A DNA stretch of 64,000 nt, taken from contig QAIB01000001.1 in the NCBI GenBank assembly GCA_030418545.1, positions 248,001-312,000 on the forward strand, in the 5' to 3' direction. The translations under genes and the position numbers were made by a program. Shown piece after piece: positions 56,787-64,000 of the stretch (positions are counted from its first letter, which is position 1; each line of letters begins with the position of its first letter). Under the pieces are notes generated by a model. It worked only from the letters and a program-made list of their open reading frames with translations, had not been told where the DNA came from and searched no databases. The DNA is from Xenophilus aerolatus (lineage in GTDB: Bacteria; Pseudomonadota; Gammaproteobacteria; Burkholderiales; Burkholderiaceae_C).

Positions 56787-58046
56787 ATGACAACACCCAC
56801 TCCGGTCGCATGTGCCGTCGCATGCGACGCCAGCAGTCTGCACGCGCGTTTTCGCTCCGTGCGTGCGCACAGCCTGGCCCTGGCCGCGCCACTCTCGGCG
56901 GAGGACCAGTGCATCCAGTCGATGCCCGACGCCAGCCCGACCAAGTGGCACCTCGCGCACACCACCTGGTTCTTCGAGACGGTGCTGCTGGAGCGCCACG
57001 CCACCGGGTATCGCGCCTTCGACCGGCGCCTGCATTACCTCTTCAACTCCTACTACGAGGCGCTCGGCCCGCGCCACCCGCGGCCGCAGCGCGGCCTGCT
57101 CACGCGGCCCTCGCTCGACGAGGTGATGGCTTATCGCCAGCATGTCGACGCGGCGGTGGAATCGCTGCTCGCCTCGGCCGATGCGGCCGGCCTCGCGGCC
57201 ATCGAGCCCATCGTCACCCTGGGCCTGAACCATGAGCAACAGCACCAGGAACTGCTGCTGACCGACATCCTGCATGCCTTCTCGTGCAACCCGCTGCTGC
57301 CGGCGTATCGCAGTGCCGCCCAGCCCGCGCTGCGCCTGGCGACGCAGGCGCCGGCGGCGCAATGGCTGGCGCACCCGGGCGGCCCGGTCGAGGTCGGGCA
57401 CGGCGGCGAAGGTTTTGCCTTCGACAACGAAGGGCCGCGCCACACGGCGCTGGTGCCGGCTTTCTCGATCCAGGACCGGCTGGTCAACTGCGGCGAATTC
57501 GCGCAGTTCATTGCCGACGGCGGCTATCGCCGGCCGGAACTCTGGCTGTCCGACGGCTGGGCGGCCGTGCAGGCGCAGGGCTGGCAGCACCCGGCGTACT
57601 GGCTGGCCCCGGACGATCCGCGCCTGGCGCATCTGCAGGGCGGCCACGGCGGCGGCTGGCAGGTCTTCGGGCTGCACGGCGTGCGGCCGCTCGAGCCCGA
57701 GGCGCCGGTGTCGCAGCTGAGCTTCTACGAGGCCGCTGCATACGCCGAATGGGCGGGTGCTCGCCTGCCGACCGAGTTCGAGTGGGAGGCGGCCAGTTCG
57801 CTGCCGGGCATGACGCAGCTCACGGGCCATGTGTGGCAGTGGACGCGCTCCTCCTACGACCCGTACCCGGGCTTTCGCCCGCTGCCGGGCGTGGCGGCCG
57901 AGTACAACGGCAAGTTCATGGTGGGGCAACTGGTGCTGCGCGGCGGCAGCGTGGCCACGCCCGAGGGCCACACGCGGCCCACCTACCGCAACTTCTTCCC
58001 GCCCGCTGCGCGCTGGCAGTTCACCGGGCTGCGCCTCGCGCGCTGA
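56787..58046 (+). CDS. egtB: Ergothioneine biosynthesis sulfoxide synthase EgtB
   Basis: 419 residues. An N-terminal DinB-like domain supplies the iron ligands (WHLAH at 54-58; LNHEQQHQE with H149 and H153), and a C-terminal formylglycine-generating-enzyme/sulfatase-modifying fold follows (FSIQDRLVNCGEFAQFI; RLPTEFEWEAASS; VLRGGSVATPEGHTRPTYRN). EgtB joins a thiol to hercynine using O2 in ergothioneine synthesis. It is followed 39 bp later by egtD, as in many proteobacteria. No egtA, egtC or C-S lyase gene is adjacent, suggesting direct use of cysteine and a lyase elsewhere. Confidence 0.9.
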   Translation: MTTPTPVACAVACDASSLHARFRSVRAHSLALAAPLSAEDQCIQSMPDASPTKWHLAHTTWFFETVLLERHATGYRAFDRRLHYLFNSYYEALGPRHPRPQRGLLTRPSLDEVMAYRQHVDAAVESLLASADAAGLAAIEPIVTLGLNHEQQHQELLLTDILHAFSCNPLLPAYRSAAQPALRLATQAPAAQWLAHPGGPVEVGHGGEGFAFDNEGPRHTALVPAFSIQDRLVNCGEFAQFIADGGYRRPELWLSDGWAAVQAQGWQHPAYWLAPDDPRLAHLQGGHGGGWQVFGLHGVRPLEPEAPVSQLSFYEAAAYAEWAGARLPTEFEWEAASSLPGMTQLTGHVWQWTRSSYDPYPGFRPLPGVAAEYNGKFMVGQLVLRGGSVATPEGHTRPTYRNFFPPAARWQFTGLRLAR

Positions 58047-58085
58047 GTGCCCTCCCACCCACCCCGTTCACGAGACAGACCGACG

Positions 58086-59066
58086 ATGGCACCCCCTTCC
58101 CACTCTTCCAGCGCCGCAGAGCGCGAATGCAGCGCCGACACCGACTGCGCCTTCGGCCACGACCTCGCGCGCGCGCTGGCCGAGCGGCCGCGCCGCATCT
58201 CGCCCAAGTACTTCTACGACGTGCGCGGCTCGCAGCTCTTCGACCGCATCTGCGAGCTGCCCGAGTACTACCCCACGCGCACCGAGCTGGGCATCCTCAC
58301 GCAGCGTGCCGGCGAGATCGCCGCGCAGATCGGCCCGCGGGCCGAGATCGTGGAGTTCGGCGCGGGCTCGCTGGTCAAGGTGCGGCTGCTGCTCGATGCG
58401 CTGCAGTCGCCGCAGCGCTATTTGCCCATCGACATCTCGGGCGAGCACCTCGAGGCCGCCGCCGATACCCTGCGTGCCGATTACCCGGGCCTCGCGGTGC
58501 AGCCCATCGTGGCCGACTACACCCGGCCCTTCGCGCTGCCGCCCAAGCTCGAAGGCGCCGGGCGCCGCGTGGGCTTCTTCCCCGGCTCGACGCTGGGCAA
58601 CTTCGACCCCGACGAGGCGTTGGCCTTCCTGCAGCAGGCGGCGCGGCTGCTGCGCGGCGGCGGGCTGCTGCTGGGTGTCGACCTTGTCAAGAAGCCCGCA
58701 TTGCTGCATGCGGCCTACAACGACGCGCAGGGCGTGACGGCGGCCTTCAACCTCAACCTGCTGGCGCGTGCGAACGCGGAACTGGGCACGGACTTCGACC
58801 TCGACGGCTTCGACCACGCGGCCTTCTACAACGCGCCCCTGCGCCGCATCGAGATGCATTTGGTCAGCCGCCGCGCGCAGGCCGTCACGCTGAACGGGCA
58901 GCGCCACACGATCGACGAAGGCGAGGCCATCCACACCGAGAACTCGCACAAGTTCACCATCGAAGGGCTGCGTGCACTGGCGGTGCGCGCGGGCTTCGGC
59001 ATCGGGCCGGTGTGGACCGATCCCGATCGCCTCTTCAGCGTGCATTGGCTACCAACGGCACAATAA
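58086..59066 (+). CDS. egtD: L-histidine N(alpha)-methyltransferase EgtD
   Basis: 326 residues from the ATG at 58086; a GTG at 58047 directly after egtB is an alternative. The EgtD fold shows PKYFYDVRGSQLFDRICELP, PTRTELGILTQRAGEIAAQI, the SAM site IVEFGAGSLVKVRLLLDAL, YLPIDISGEHLEAAADTL and FFPGSTLGNFDPDEALAFLQ. The C-terminal part contains IHTENSHKFTIEGL, lining the histidine site. It trimethylates histidine to hercynine, which EgtB then sulfurises. Confidence 0.92.
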   Translation: MAPPSHSSSAAERECSADTDCAFGHDLARALAERPRRISPKYFYDVRGSQLFDRICELPEYYPTRTELGILTQRAGEIAAQIGPRAEIVEFGAGSLVKVRLLLDALQSPQRYLPIDISGEHLEAAADTLRADYPGLAVQPIVADYTRPFALPPKLEGAGRRVGFFPGSTLGNFDPDEALAFLQQAARLLRGGGLLLGVDLVKKPALLHAAYNDAQGVTAAFNLNLLARANAELGTDFDLDGFDHAAFYNAPLRRIEMHLVSRRAQAVTLNGQRHTIDEGEAIHTENSHKFTIEGLRALAVRAGFGIGPVWTDPDRLFSVHWLPTAQ

Positions 59067-59107
59067 GTGCCCCGCCCGCCGCATGCGGGCGTGAAAGGCA
59101 AGCCGAA

Positions 59108-59389
59108 ATGAAAGCAACCTGGAACGGCGTCACCATCGCCGAGAGCGACGACACCGTGCTCGTCGAAGGCAACCACTACTTCCCCGCCAGTTCGCTCAAC
59201 CGCGACTACGTCACCTTCAGCAACAACCACACCGTGTGCCCATGGAAGGGCACGGCCAGCTACTACTCGCTGCTGGTCAACGGCGAGCTGAACCCCGAAG
59301 CCGTCTGGTACTACCCCGATCCCAAGCCCGAGGCCGAGATGGTCAAGGACCGCGTCGCCTTCTGGAAGGGCGTGAAGGTCGAGGCGTGA
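59108..59389 (+). CDS. DUF427 domain protein
   Basis: 93 residues, a compact DUF427 protein: MKATWNGVTIAESDDTVLVE, YFPASSLNRDYVTFSNNHTV, CPWKGTASYYSLLVNGELNP and VKDRVAFWKGVKVEA. The function of the family is unproven. The conserved CPWKG and Trp/Tyr cluster may form a ligand pocket. It lies 41 bp after egtD and 16 bp before an oxygenase gene, so it is probably part of the ergothioneine transcript. Confidence 0.85.
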   Translation: MKATWNGVTIAESDDTVLVEGNHYFPASSLNRDYVTFSNNHTVCPWKGTASYYSLLVNGELNPEAVWYYPDPKPEAEMVKDRVAFWKGVKVEA

Positions 59390-59405
59390 CGACGGGTTGC
59401 GTGCG

Positions 59406-60143
59406 ATGAGCGGCACCGACTACAGCCCGCCCTTCACCCCGCCCGAGGAAGTGGCCACCGCCCTGCGGCAGGAGGGCTATGCCGTCCTGAGCCCCAAGGG
59501 CACGGGCGACTGGCTGGGCATGCCGCTGGCCGAGCTCGAGGCCATGCGCCCCGACTGGGACCATCTGCCGCCCGACGAATACCTGAAGGACGGCGGGCGC
59601 TACCGCACGCGCCGCCATGCCTGCTTCGTGGCCGAGGGCGAAGCGCTCACGCAGGCGCCGCACCGCGCGCACTGGCAGCCGGTGGAATACAACGCGCTGC
59701 ACGGCGGCATGCAGCGCTGGTTCGCGCCGATGGAGGATGCGACGGTGTCGCGCCCGGTGTGGCACCGGCTGTTGCAGCGCCTGGCCGAGGCGGCGAGCGC
59801 GCTGCGCGGCCCGCAACCCTGGTACATCGAAGCGCACCAGTTCCGCATCGACACCGCCGAGGGCATCGGCCGTCCGACGCCCGAGGGCGCGCACCGCGAC
59901 GGCGTCGACCTCGTGGCGGTGGCGCTGGTGGGGCGCGAAGGCATCAAGGGCGGCGAGACCCGCGTCTTCGAGGGCCGCCGCGGCGAGCGCTTCACCATGA
60001 CCGAGCCGTGGACGCTGCTGCTGCTCGACGACGCGCGCGTGATCCACGAATCCACGCCCATCCAGCCGCGCGACGAGGGCCACGCGGGCTGGCGCGACAC
60101 CCTGGTGATCACCTGCCGCGCGCAGGGTTTCCAGGGCGCTTGA
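59406..60143 (+). CDS. 2-oxoglutarate/Fe(II)-dependent dioxygenase (2OG-Fe_Oxy_2 type)
   Basis: 245 residues. A facial triad is visible: H163-x-D165 (GAHRDGVDLV) and H214 (RVIHESTPI), with R230 in WRDTLVI as the likely 2-oxoglutarate anchor. This resembles the small family that includes L-isoleucine/leucine hydroxylases (PF10014 type). It is the fourth gene of the ergothioneine run. A role in hydroxylating an amino acid or an ergothioneine-related compound is inferred from context. ATG at 59406 is preferred over TTG at 59397. Confidence 0.8.
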   Translation: MSGTDYSPPFTPPEEVATALRQEGYAVLSPKGTGDWLGMPLAELEAMRPDWDHLPPDEYLKDGGRYRTRRHACFVAEGEALTQAPHRAHWQPVEYNALHGGMQRWFAPMEDATVSRPVWHRLLQRLAEAASALRGPQPWYIEAHQFRIDTAEGIGRPTPEGAHRDGVDLVAVALVGREGIKGGETRVFEGRRGERFTMTEPWTLLLLDDARVIHESTPIQPRDEGHAGWRDTLVITCRAQGFQGA

Positions 60144-60297
60144 GCGCGCGCAAACCCGGGGCCCGGCGTCCTACAGGGGGCGCCGGCCCGCCGAGGTACA
60201 GTCGCACGGCAATCCATCGCCTGCCGACTGCGGGCGCATGGTTCCTTCGGCGACCTGCCCCGGCGGGTCGCGTGGCACAAGATTCGAGGGCAGCGCC

Positions 60298-60741
60298 ATG
60301 TTCAATCACATCCTGGTTCCGATCGACGGCTCCGAGACCTCCATGCTCGCGGTGAGCAAGGCCAGCGGCCTCGCACTGGCCTTCGGCAGCCGCATCACGC
60401 TGATCCATGTGATCGACAACTACCCCTTCATCGGCGTCGGCGCCGACTATGCGCTGGGGCAGAACGAGTACCTGGCCGCGGCCACCTCCAGCGCCAACGC
60501 GGCGCTGGCCCGCGGCGTGGCCGCCCTGGCCGCAGAGGGCCTGCACAGCGACCAGCGCGTGATCGACGGCCATGTGGTGCACGAAGGCATCGTGGACACG
60601 GCCGTGGCGCTGCGCGCCGACCTCATCGTGATGGGCTCGCACGGCCGCAGCGGCATCGAGAAGCTGCTGCTGGGCAGCGTGACGCAGCGCGTGCTGCAGG
60701 AAGCACCGATGCCGGTGCTCGTGGTCAAGAGCGAAGCCTGA
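60298..60741 (+). CDS. Universal stress protein (UspA family)
   Basis: 147 residues. Single Usp domain: NHILVPIDGSETSMLAVSKA at the start and the ATP-binding G-x2-G-x9-G-S/T motif in MGSHGRSGIEKLLLGSVTQR near the end. ATP-type Usp proteins respond to starvation and redox stress. It is monocistronic, and a hairpin-rich repeat follows. Confidence 0.92.
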   Translation: MFNHILVPIDGSETSMLAVSKASGLALAFGSRITLIHVIDNYPFIGVGADYALGQNEYLAAATSSANAALARGVAALAAEGLHSDQRVIDGHVVHEGIVDTAVALRADLIVMGSHGRSGIEKLLLGSVTQRVLQEAPMPVLVVKSEA

Positions 60742-60765
60742 TCCGATCGGGCGCCAGCGCGCTCA

Positions 60766-60838
60766 CAAGAAAACGCCGGGCCGCTCCAAGTTTTCTTGCC
60801 CCCCGCGGGCGGGGGGCTGGGCGCAGCCCGGCCCTGGG
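60766..60838. repeat. Hairpin-rich dispersed repeat, second family (copy 2)
   Basis: A compound of three hairpins: CAAGAAAAC...GTTTTCTTG (60766-60798), CCCCCC-GCGGGC-GGGGGG (60799-60816) and GGGC-GCA-GCCC. It contains GCCGGGCCGCT, shared with 43944. It lies between the convergent UspA and RluA genes and probably doubles as a terminator for both. Confidence 0.65.
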
Positions 60839-60843
60839 GGCGC

Positions 60844-61488
60844 TCAGAAGGGCGCCGGACTCTCGAAACGCACCGCGGCGCCCGTCGCCGGGTGCCTGAA
60901 CTGCAGCACCGTCGCGTGCAGCAGCAGGCGCGGGGCCGCAGCCTGCACGCGCGCGTCGCCGTACAGCGCGTCGCCCAGGATCGGATGCCCGATGTGCGCC
61001 AGGTGCAGGCGCAACTGGTGCGAGCGCCCGGTCTGCGGTTCGAGCAGCAGGCGCGTGCTGCCGCGTTCCCCGCGCTCGGGCCAGGCCTCGAGCGTCCGCC
61101 AGCGCGTGACGCTCGGCTTGCCGGCGGCGTCGATCTTCTGCAGCGGGCGGCGCGGCCAGTCGGCCATCATCGGCGCGTCGATCACGGACCAGCTCTTGCT
61201 CTGTGCCAACCCGTCCACCACCGCCTCGTAGCGCTTCCACACCTGCCGCTGCGCGAAGGCATCGCCCAGCGCGCGCTGCACCTCGGCACTGCGTGCCATC
61301 AGCACGAGTCCGCTGGTCGCCATGTCGAGGCGGTGGACGACCAGCGACCCGGGCCAGCGCGCCTGCACGCGCGCGCTCAGGCAGTCCTGCTTGTCCTCGC
61401 CGCGGCCGGGCACGCACAGCAGGCCGGCGGGCTTGTCGAGCACGAGCAGGTCGGCGTCTTCATGGACGAGGCGGAAGTCGTCGGTCAC
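60844..61488 (-). CDS. RluA-family pseudouridine synthase
   Basis: 214 residues from a GTG at 61488 (the frame is open upstream but no better start is seen). Motifs: EDADLLVLDKPAGLLCVPGR, catalytic Asp in VVHRLDMATSGLVLMARS, and the RluA tail TGRSHQLRLHLAHIGHPILG. No S4 domain is present, as in RluA-type enzymes that modify 23S rRNA and tRNA. Substrate site unknown. Confidence 0.88.
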   Translation of the reverse strand: MTDDFRLVHEDADLLVLDKPAGLLCVPGRGEDKQDCLSARVQARWPGSLVVHRLDMATSGLVLMARSAEVQRALGDAFAQRQVWKRYEAVVDGLAQSKSWSVIDAPMMADWPRRPLQKIDAAGKPSVTRWRTLEAWPERGERGSTRLLLEPQTGRSHQLRLHLAHIGHPILGDALYGDARVQAAAPRLLLHATVLQFRHPATGAAVRFESPAPF

Positions 61489-61575
61489 GGCGCGCAGTGT
61501 AGGGAGCGCAGGCACGCGCCGCGCCGCTAAGTCGACGATAAGACCGGGCGGGGCGCCTCGGCTATCCTCGAACGG

Positions 61576-62877
61576 ATGCCTGCCGCCGACCCCGCGCCCG
61601 ACCCGGGCGCCGCGGGCGCACCCCTCGCAGGGGCGCTCGCCGACCCTCCCCGCTACAGCTTTTCCGACCTCACGCGCGAGCGCGCCTTCATGCGCCTGTG
61701 GGGTGCGCGCATGCTGGGCACCGCGGCGCAGCAGATGCTGATGGTGGCGGTGGGCTGGCACATGTACGACATCACCGGCAGCGCCTGGGACCTGGGGCTG
61801 GTGGGCCTGTTCCAGTTCGTGCCCGCGCTGCTGCTGGCGCTGTACGCCGGCCACGTGGTCGACCAGCACCACCGCGGCCGCATCCTGGCGATGTGCCTGG
61901 CGGCGCAGGGCGGCGTGGCGGCGGTGCTGCTTGGCGCGCACCTGGGCGGCCACGATTCGCGCGCGCTGCTGCTGGGCCTGTCGCTGGTGCTCGGGGCGGT
62001 GCGCGCCTTCCAGATGCCGGCGCAGCAGTCGCTCACGCCGCTGCTGGTGCCGCCGCTGATGCTGCCGCGGGCGATGGCCTTCAGCTCGGCGGGGCAGCAG
62101 GCCTCGATCATCGGCGGGCCGGCGCTGGGCGGGCTGCTGTTCGTCGCCGGCATGGGGGTGGTCTACGGGGCCAGCCTGCTGCTCTTCGCGGCCGCCTGCG
62201 TGCTGGTGGCGCGCCTGCGCTACGCGCACAACGCGCCACAGCGCGAGCCGGTGACGGCCGCCACGCTGCTGGCGGGCGTGCGCTTCATCTGGCAGCGCAA
62301 GCCGGTGCTCGGCGCGGTGTCGCTCGACCTGTTCGCCGTGCTGCTCGGCGGCGCGGTGGCGCTGCTGCCCATCTACGCCAAGGAGATCCTGCACACCGGC
62401 CCCTGGGGCCTGGGCCTGCTGCGCAGCGCGCCGGCGGTGGGGGCGCTGGCCATGTCGATCACGCTCACGCGCACGCCGGTCGAGCGGCACGTGGGCCGCA
62501 CGCTGCTGCTGGCGGTGGGTGCCTTCGGGCTGTGCATGGTGGTGTTCGGGTTGTCGACCAGCTTCATCGTCTCGCTGGTGGCGCTGGCCGTGTCGGGCGC
62601 GGCCGACATGGTCAACGTCGTCATCCGCCAGACGCTGGTGCAGCTCGAAACGCCCGATGCCATGCGCGGCCGGGTGAGCGCCGTCAACTCGATCTTCATC
62701 GGCGCCAGCAACCAGCTCGGCGAGTTCGAGTCGGGCGCCACCGCGGCACTGCTCGGGCCGGTGGGCTCGGTGGTCGCGGGCGGCGTGGGCACGGTGCTGG
62801 TGGCGCTGGCCTGGTTCCGGCTCTTTCCGGGGCTGGCGCAGCGGGACCGCATCGAGACCTCGGTTGCTATCAAATAG
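61576..62877 (+). CDS. MFS transporter (MFS_3/EntS-like)
   Basis: 433 residues, 10-12 membrane helices. Typical segments are RLWGARMLGTAAQQMLMVAV, GHVVDQHHRGRILAMCLAAQ (MFS loop A) and QLETPDAMRGRVSAVNSIFI (late loop). It resembles enterobactin exporter EntS-type proteins; the exported compound is unknown. The last codons GTT GCT ATC AAA TAG belong to a dispersed repeat (copy F), which supplies the stop codon. Confidence 0.88.
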   Translation: MPAADPAPDPGAAGAPLAGALADPPRYSFSDLTRERAFMRLWGARMLGTAAQQMLMVAVGWHMYDITGSAWDLGLVGLFQFVPALLLALYAGHVVDQHHRGRILAMCLAAQGGVAAVLLGAHLGGHDSRALLLGLSLVLGAVRAFQMPAQQSLTPLLVPPLMLPRAMAFSSAGQQASIIGGPALGGLLFVAGMGVVYGASLLLFAAACVLVARLRYAHNAPQREPVTAATLLAGVRFIWQRKPVLGAVSLDLFAVLLGGAVALLPIYAKEILHTGPWGLGLLRSAPAVGALAMSITLTRTPVERHVGRTLLLAVGAFGLCMVVFGLSTSFIVSLVALAVSGAADMVNVVIRQTLVQLETPDAMRGRVSAVNSIFIGASNQLGEFESGATAALLGPVGSVVAGGVGTVLVALAWFRLFPGLAQRDRIETSVAIK

Positions 62878-62919
62878 ATAGCTGATCGCGCCGGCCGGCG
62901 GGCGCCGCGGCCACTTTTC
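62862..62919 (+). repeat. Dispersed Comamonadaceae-type repeat, copy F (supplies MFS stop codon)
   Basis: Plus strand: TTGCTATCAAATAGATAGCT, GATCGCGCCGGCCGGCGGGCG, CCGCGGCCACTTTTCG. It overlaps the last codons of the MFS gene, whose TAG stop is inside the first dyad, and runs up to the convergent ferredoxin gene. Confidence 0.85.
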
Positions 62920-62923
62920 GTTG

Positions 62924-63217
62924 TCAGTCGAACAGCGAGCGCGCGTGCGGCACGTCCAGCACCACGTCGCTGCGTGCCTCGGCCACGCAGGGCAGCACGC
63001 AGCCCTCGGCCTTCTCGTCGGCCGACAGGCCCGGCCATTCGATGGTGTGCACGATGCGCCCGCTCACGACCCGGGCGAGGCAGGTGCGGCACGTGCCATT
63101 GCGGCAGGAACTGGGCAGCTCGACGCCGGCGTCCTGCGCGGCCAGCAGCAGGCTGCGCCCGGTGTCGGGCGCCTCGAAGGCGAGGCCTGCCGGCACGACG
63201 TCGATCCGATGGCTCAT
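62924..63217 (-). CDS. Plant-type [2Fe-2S] ferredoxin
   Basis: 97 residues. Cluster ligands: C in PSSCRNGTCRTCLARV (C-x4-C-x2-C) and the fourth Cys in GCVLPCVAEARSDVVLD. It matches stand-alone ferredoxins related to oxygenase reductase C-terminal domains. No reductase or oxygenase is adjacent; it might serve the oxygenase at 34.6 kb, but that complex has its own Rieske ferredoxin. Confidence 0.88.
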   Translation of the reverse strand: MSHRIDVVPAGLAFEAPDTGRSLLLAAQDAGVELPSSCRNGTCRTCLARVVSGRIVHTIEWPGLSADEKAEGCVLPCVAEARSDVVLDVPHARSLFD

Positions 63218-63295
63218 GGGGCGCGATTGTCGGGGCCGGCGCCGGCGCCCAGCGGCGACAATGGGCCGCTTTCCGATTCGTCCGCTTTCCTGCCC

Positions 63296-63817
63296 ATGTC
63301 TCCCTACGAAGTCCTCCCTGCCGAGCTGCGCGATGCCAAGGCCATCGCCGACATCCACGCCGCGTCCGCCCGCGCCGCCTACCAGGGCATCGTGCCCGAC
63401 GACCAGCTCGACGCACTCGCCCCCTCCACCCGCGAAGCCAAGTGGCGCCAGGCCATCGAATTCGCCGAGCCCCAGGTGCATGTGGCGGTGCAGGGCGACA
63501 CGGTGGTCGGCTTCGTCGGCTTCGACCGCTCGCGCGACCCCAAGACCAAGCCGGTGGACGGCGAGGTGTGGTCGCTCTACGTGCACCCCGACCATTGGGG
63601 CAAGGGCGTGGCCCAGCAACTTTGGGAGGCCGCCGAAGAGGGCCTCGAGGACGAGGGCTGCACCACCGTGACCGCGTGGGTGCCGCTGAAGAACGAGCGC
63701 GCGCTGCGCTTCTTCGAACACACGGCCGGCTTCAAGCGCGACATGAAGACCGCCAAGACCACGGCGCTGGGCGCCATCCGCATCGAGGAAGTGCGCCTCA
63801 AGCGCGACCTGGGCTGA
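63296..63817 (+). CDS. GNAT-family N-acetyltransferase
   Basis: 173 residues. GNAT motif A is VWSLYVHPDHWGKGVAQQLW (acetyl-CoA pyrophosphate loop), with the beta-bulge strand and the late NERALRFFEHTAGFKRDMKT typical of the family. An early segment AASARAAYQGIVPDDQLDAL is common in this subgroup. The acceptor substrate is unknown. Confidence 0.88.
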   Translation: MSPYEVLPAELRDAKAIADIHAASARAAYQGIVPDDQLDALAPSTREAKWRQAIEFAEPQVHVAVQGDTVVGFVGFDRSRDPKTKPVDGEVWSLYVHPDHWGKGVAQQLWEAAEEGLEDEGCTTVTAWVPLKNERALRFFEHTAGFKRDMKTAKTTALGAIRIEEVRLKRDLG

Positions 63818-63905
63818 CACCGGCGCGGGCCGGCATTCCCCTTGCAAGGCCTGCCGCGGCAGCGCATCGTCCTGCCGCTCCTCCCAACTCAAGAAAGAAC
63901 CCCGC

Positions 63906-64000
63906 ATGGCCTCCAGCCTGCTGCTGCTGCTCGACGACATCGCCACGGTGCTGGACGACGTGTCCGTCCTCACCAAGGTCGCCGCCAAGAAGACCGCCGG
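63906..64000 (+). CDS. DUF808 family membrane protein, N-terminal fragment
   Basis: The gene runs off the right edge; about 31 residues are seen, MASSLLLLLDDIATVLDDVS followed by VLTKVAAKKTAG. This is the characteristic N-terminus of DUF808 (YedI-like) inner-membrane proteins of unknown function. The ATG at 63906 follows AAGAAAG. Confidence 0.85.
   Translation, partial: MASSLLLLLDDIATVLDDVSVLTKVAAKKTA

Overview
The window is about 64 kb of very GC-rich, densely coding DNA with short gaps, many ATGA/TGATG stop-start overlaps and high GC at third codon positions. The gene content (several Bug/TTT solute-binding proteins, orphan LysR/GntR regulators, Liv-type ABC transporters, lipoproteins with a poly-glycine run after the lipobox, a Rieske oxygenase resembling salicylate 5-hydroxylase) and a dispersed repeat I associate with Acidovorax, Variovorax and Polaromonas suggest a chromosome of a Comamonadaceae member (Burkholderiales), possibly Variovorax-like. 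No rRNA, tRNA, CRISPR array, intact insertion sequence or prophage was seen.

Layout. 0-2.8 kb: start of a DEAD-box helicase, a VapBC-type toxin-antitoxin pair and ettA. 2.9-13.4 kb: a PQQ-sugar-dehydrogenase-like lipoprotein, a LysR regulator, a TAXI solute-binding protein coupled to a NylC-like P1 peptidase, a DadA-like oxidoreductase, a di-haem peroxidase and an AcpA-like phosphoesterase. 13.4-22.9 kb: metal handling, with a copper set on the minus strand (His-rich protein, TolC-type lipoprotein, multicopper oxidase, DUF411, CusF-like), an OsmC/AraC pair, a methyltransferase, and a Zn/Cd/Pb P-type ATPase divergent from a MerR regulator across a typical 19-bp-spacer promoter. 22.9-33.6 kb: a long minus-strand catabolic run (DHDPS-like lyase, Bug protein, DhaK, DhaL, LivH, fused LivM-LivG, LivK, LivF, FAD 2-hydroxy-acid dehydrogenase) with a divergent GntR regulator.

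33.6-38 kb: a LysR gene divergent from nagGH-like oxygenase genes, a PchB-like chorismate-mutase-fold gene, a Bug gene and a Rieske ferredoxin, nearly all translationally coupled. 38-49.7 kb: glpQ, a glycine-rich repetitive lipoprotein, a polar amino-acid ABC operon headed by its own GntR gene, a nitronate-monooxygenase-like enzyme, an acyl-CoA synthetase and another Bug protein. 49.9-55.2 kb: a decayed type I restriction-modification locus. hsdM has a nonsense codon and a frameshift, hsdS has a frameshift in a G run, and an open 738-codon frame joins a DUF262 (GmrS) N-terminus to the C-terminal half of HsdR. 55.3-64 kb: NDH-2, an ergothioneine set (egtB, egtD, DUF427, a 2-oxoglutarate oxygenase), UspA, an RluA-type synthase, an MFS exporter, a ferredoxin, a GNAT protein and the start of a DUF808 gene.

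Most striking for a second look: (1) the DUF262-HsdR chimera; (2) the PchB-like gene inside a salicylate-hydroxylase-like operon, suggesting isochorismate to salicylate to gentisate; (3) six copies of a roughly 55-bp dispersed element, two of which encode, in the same frame (GRWRP), the N-terminal part of lipoprotein signal peptides, one of which lies inside ndh and one of which supplies a stop codon; (4) the large lyase/DhaKL/Liv catabolic locus with no obvious known substrate. All family calls come from reading the sequence and recalled family knowledge; no search was run.
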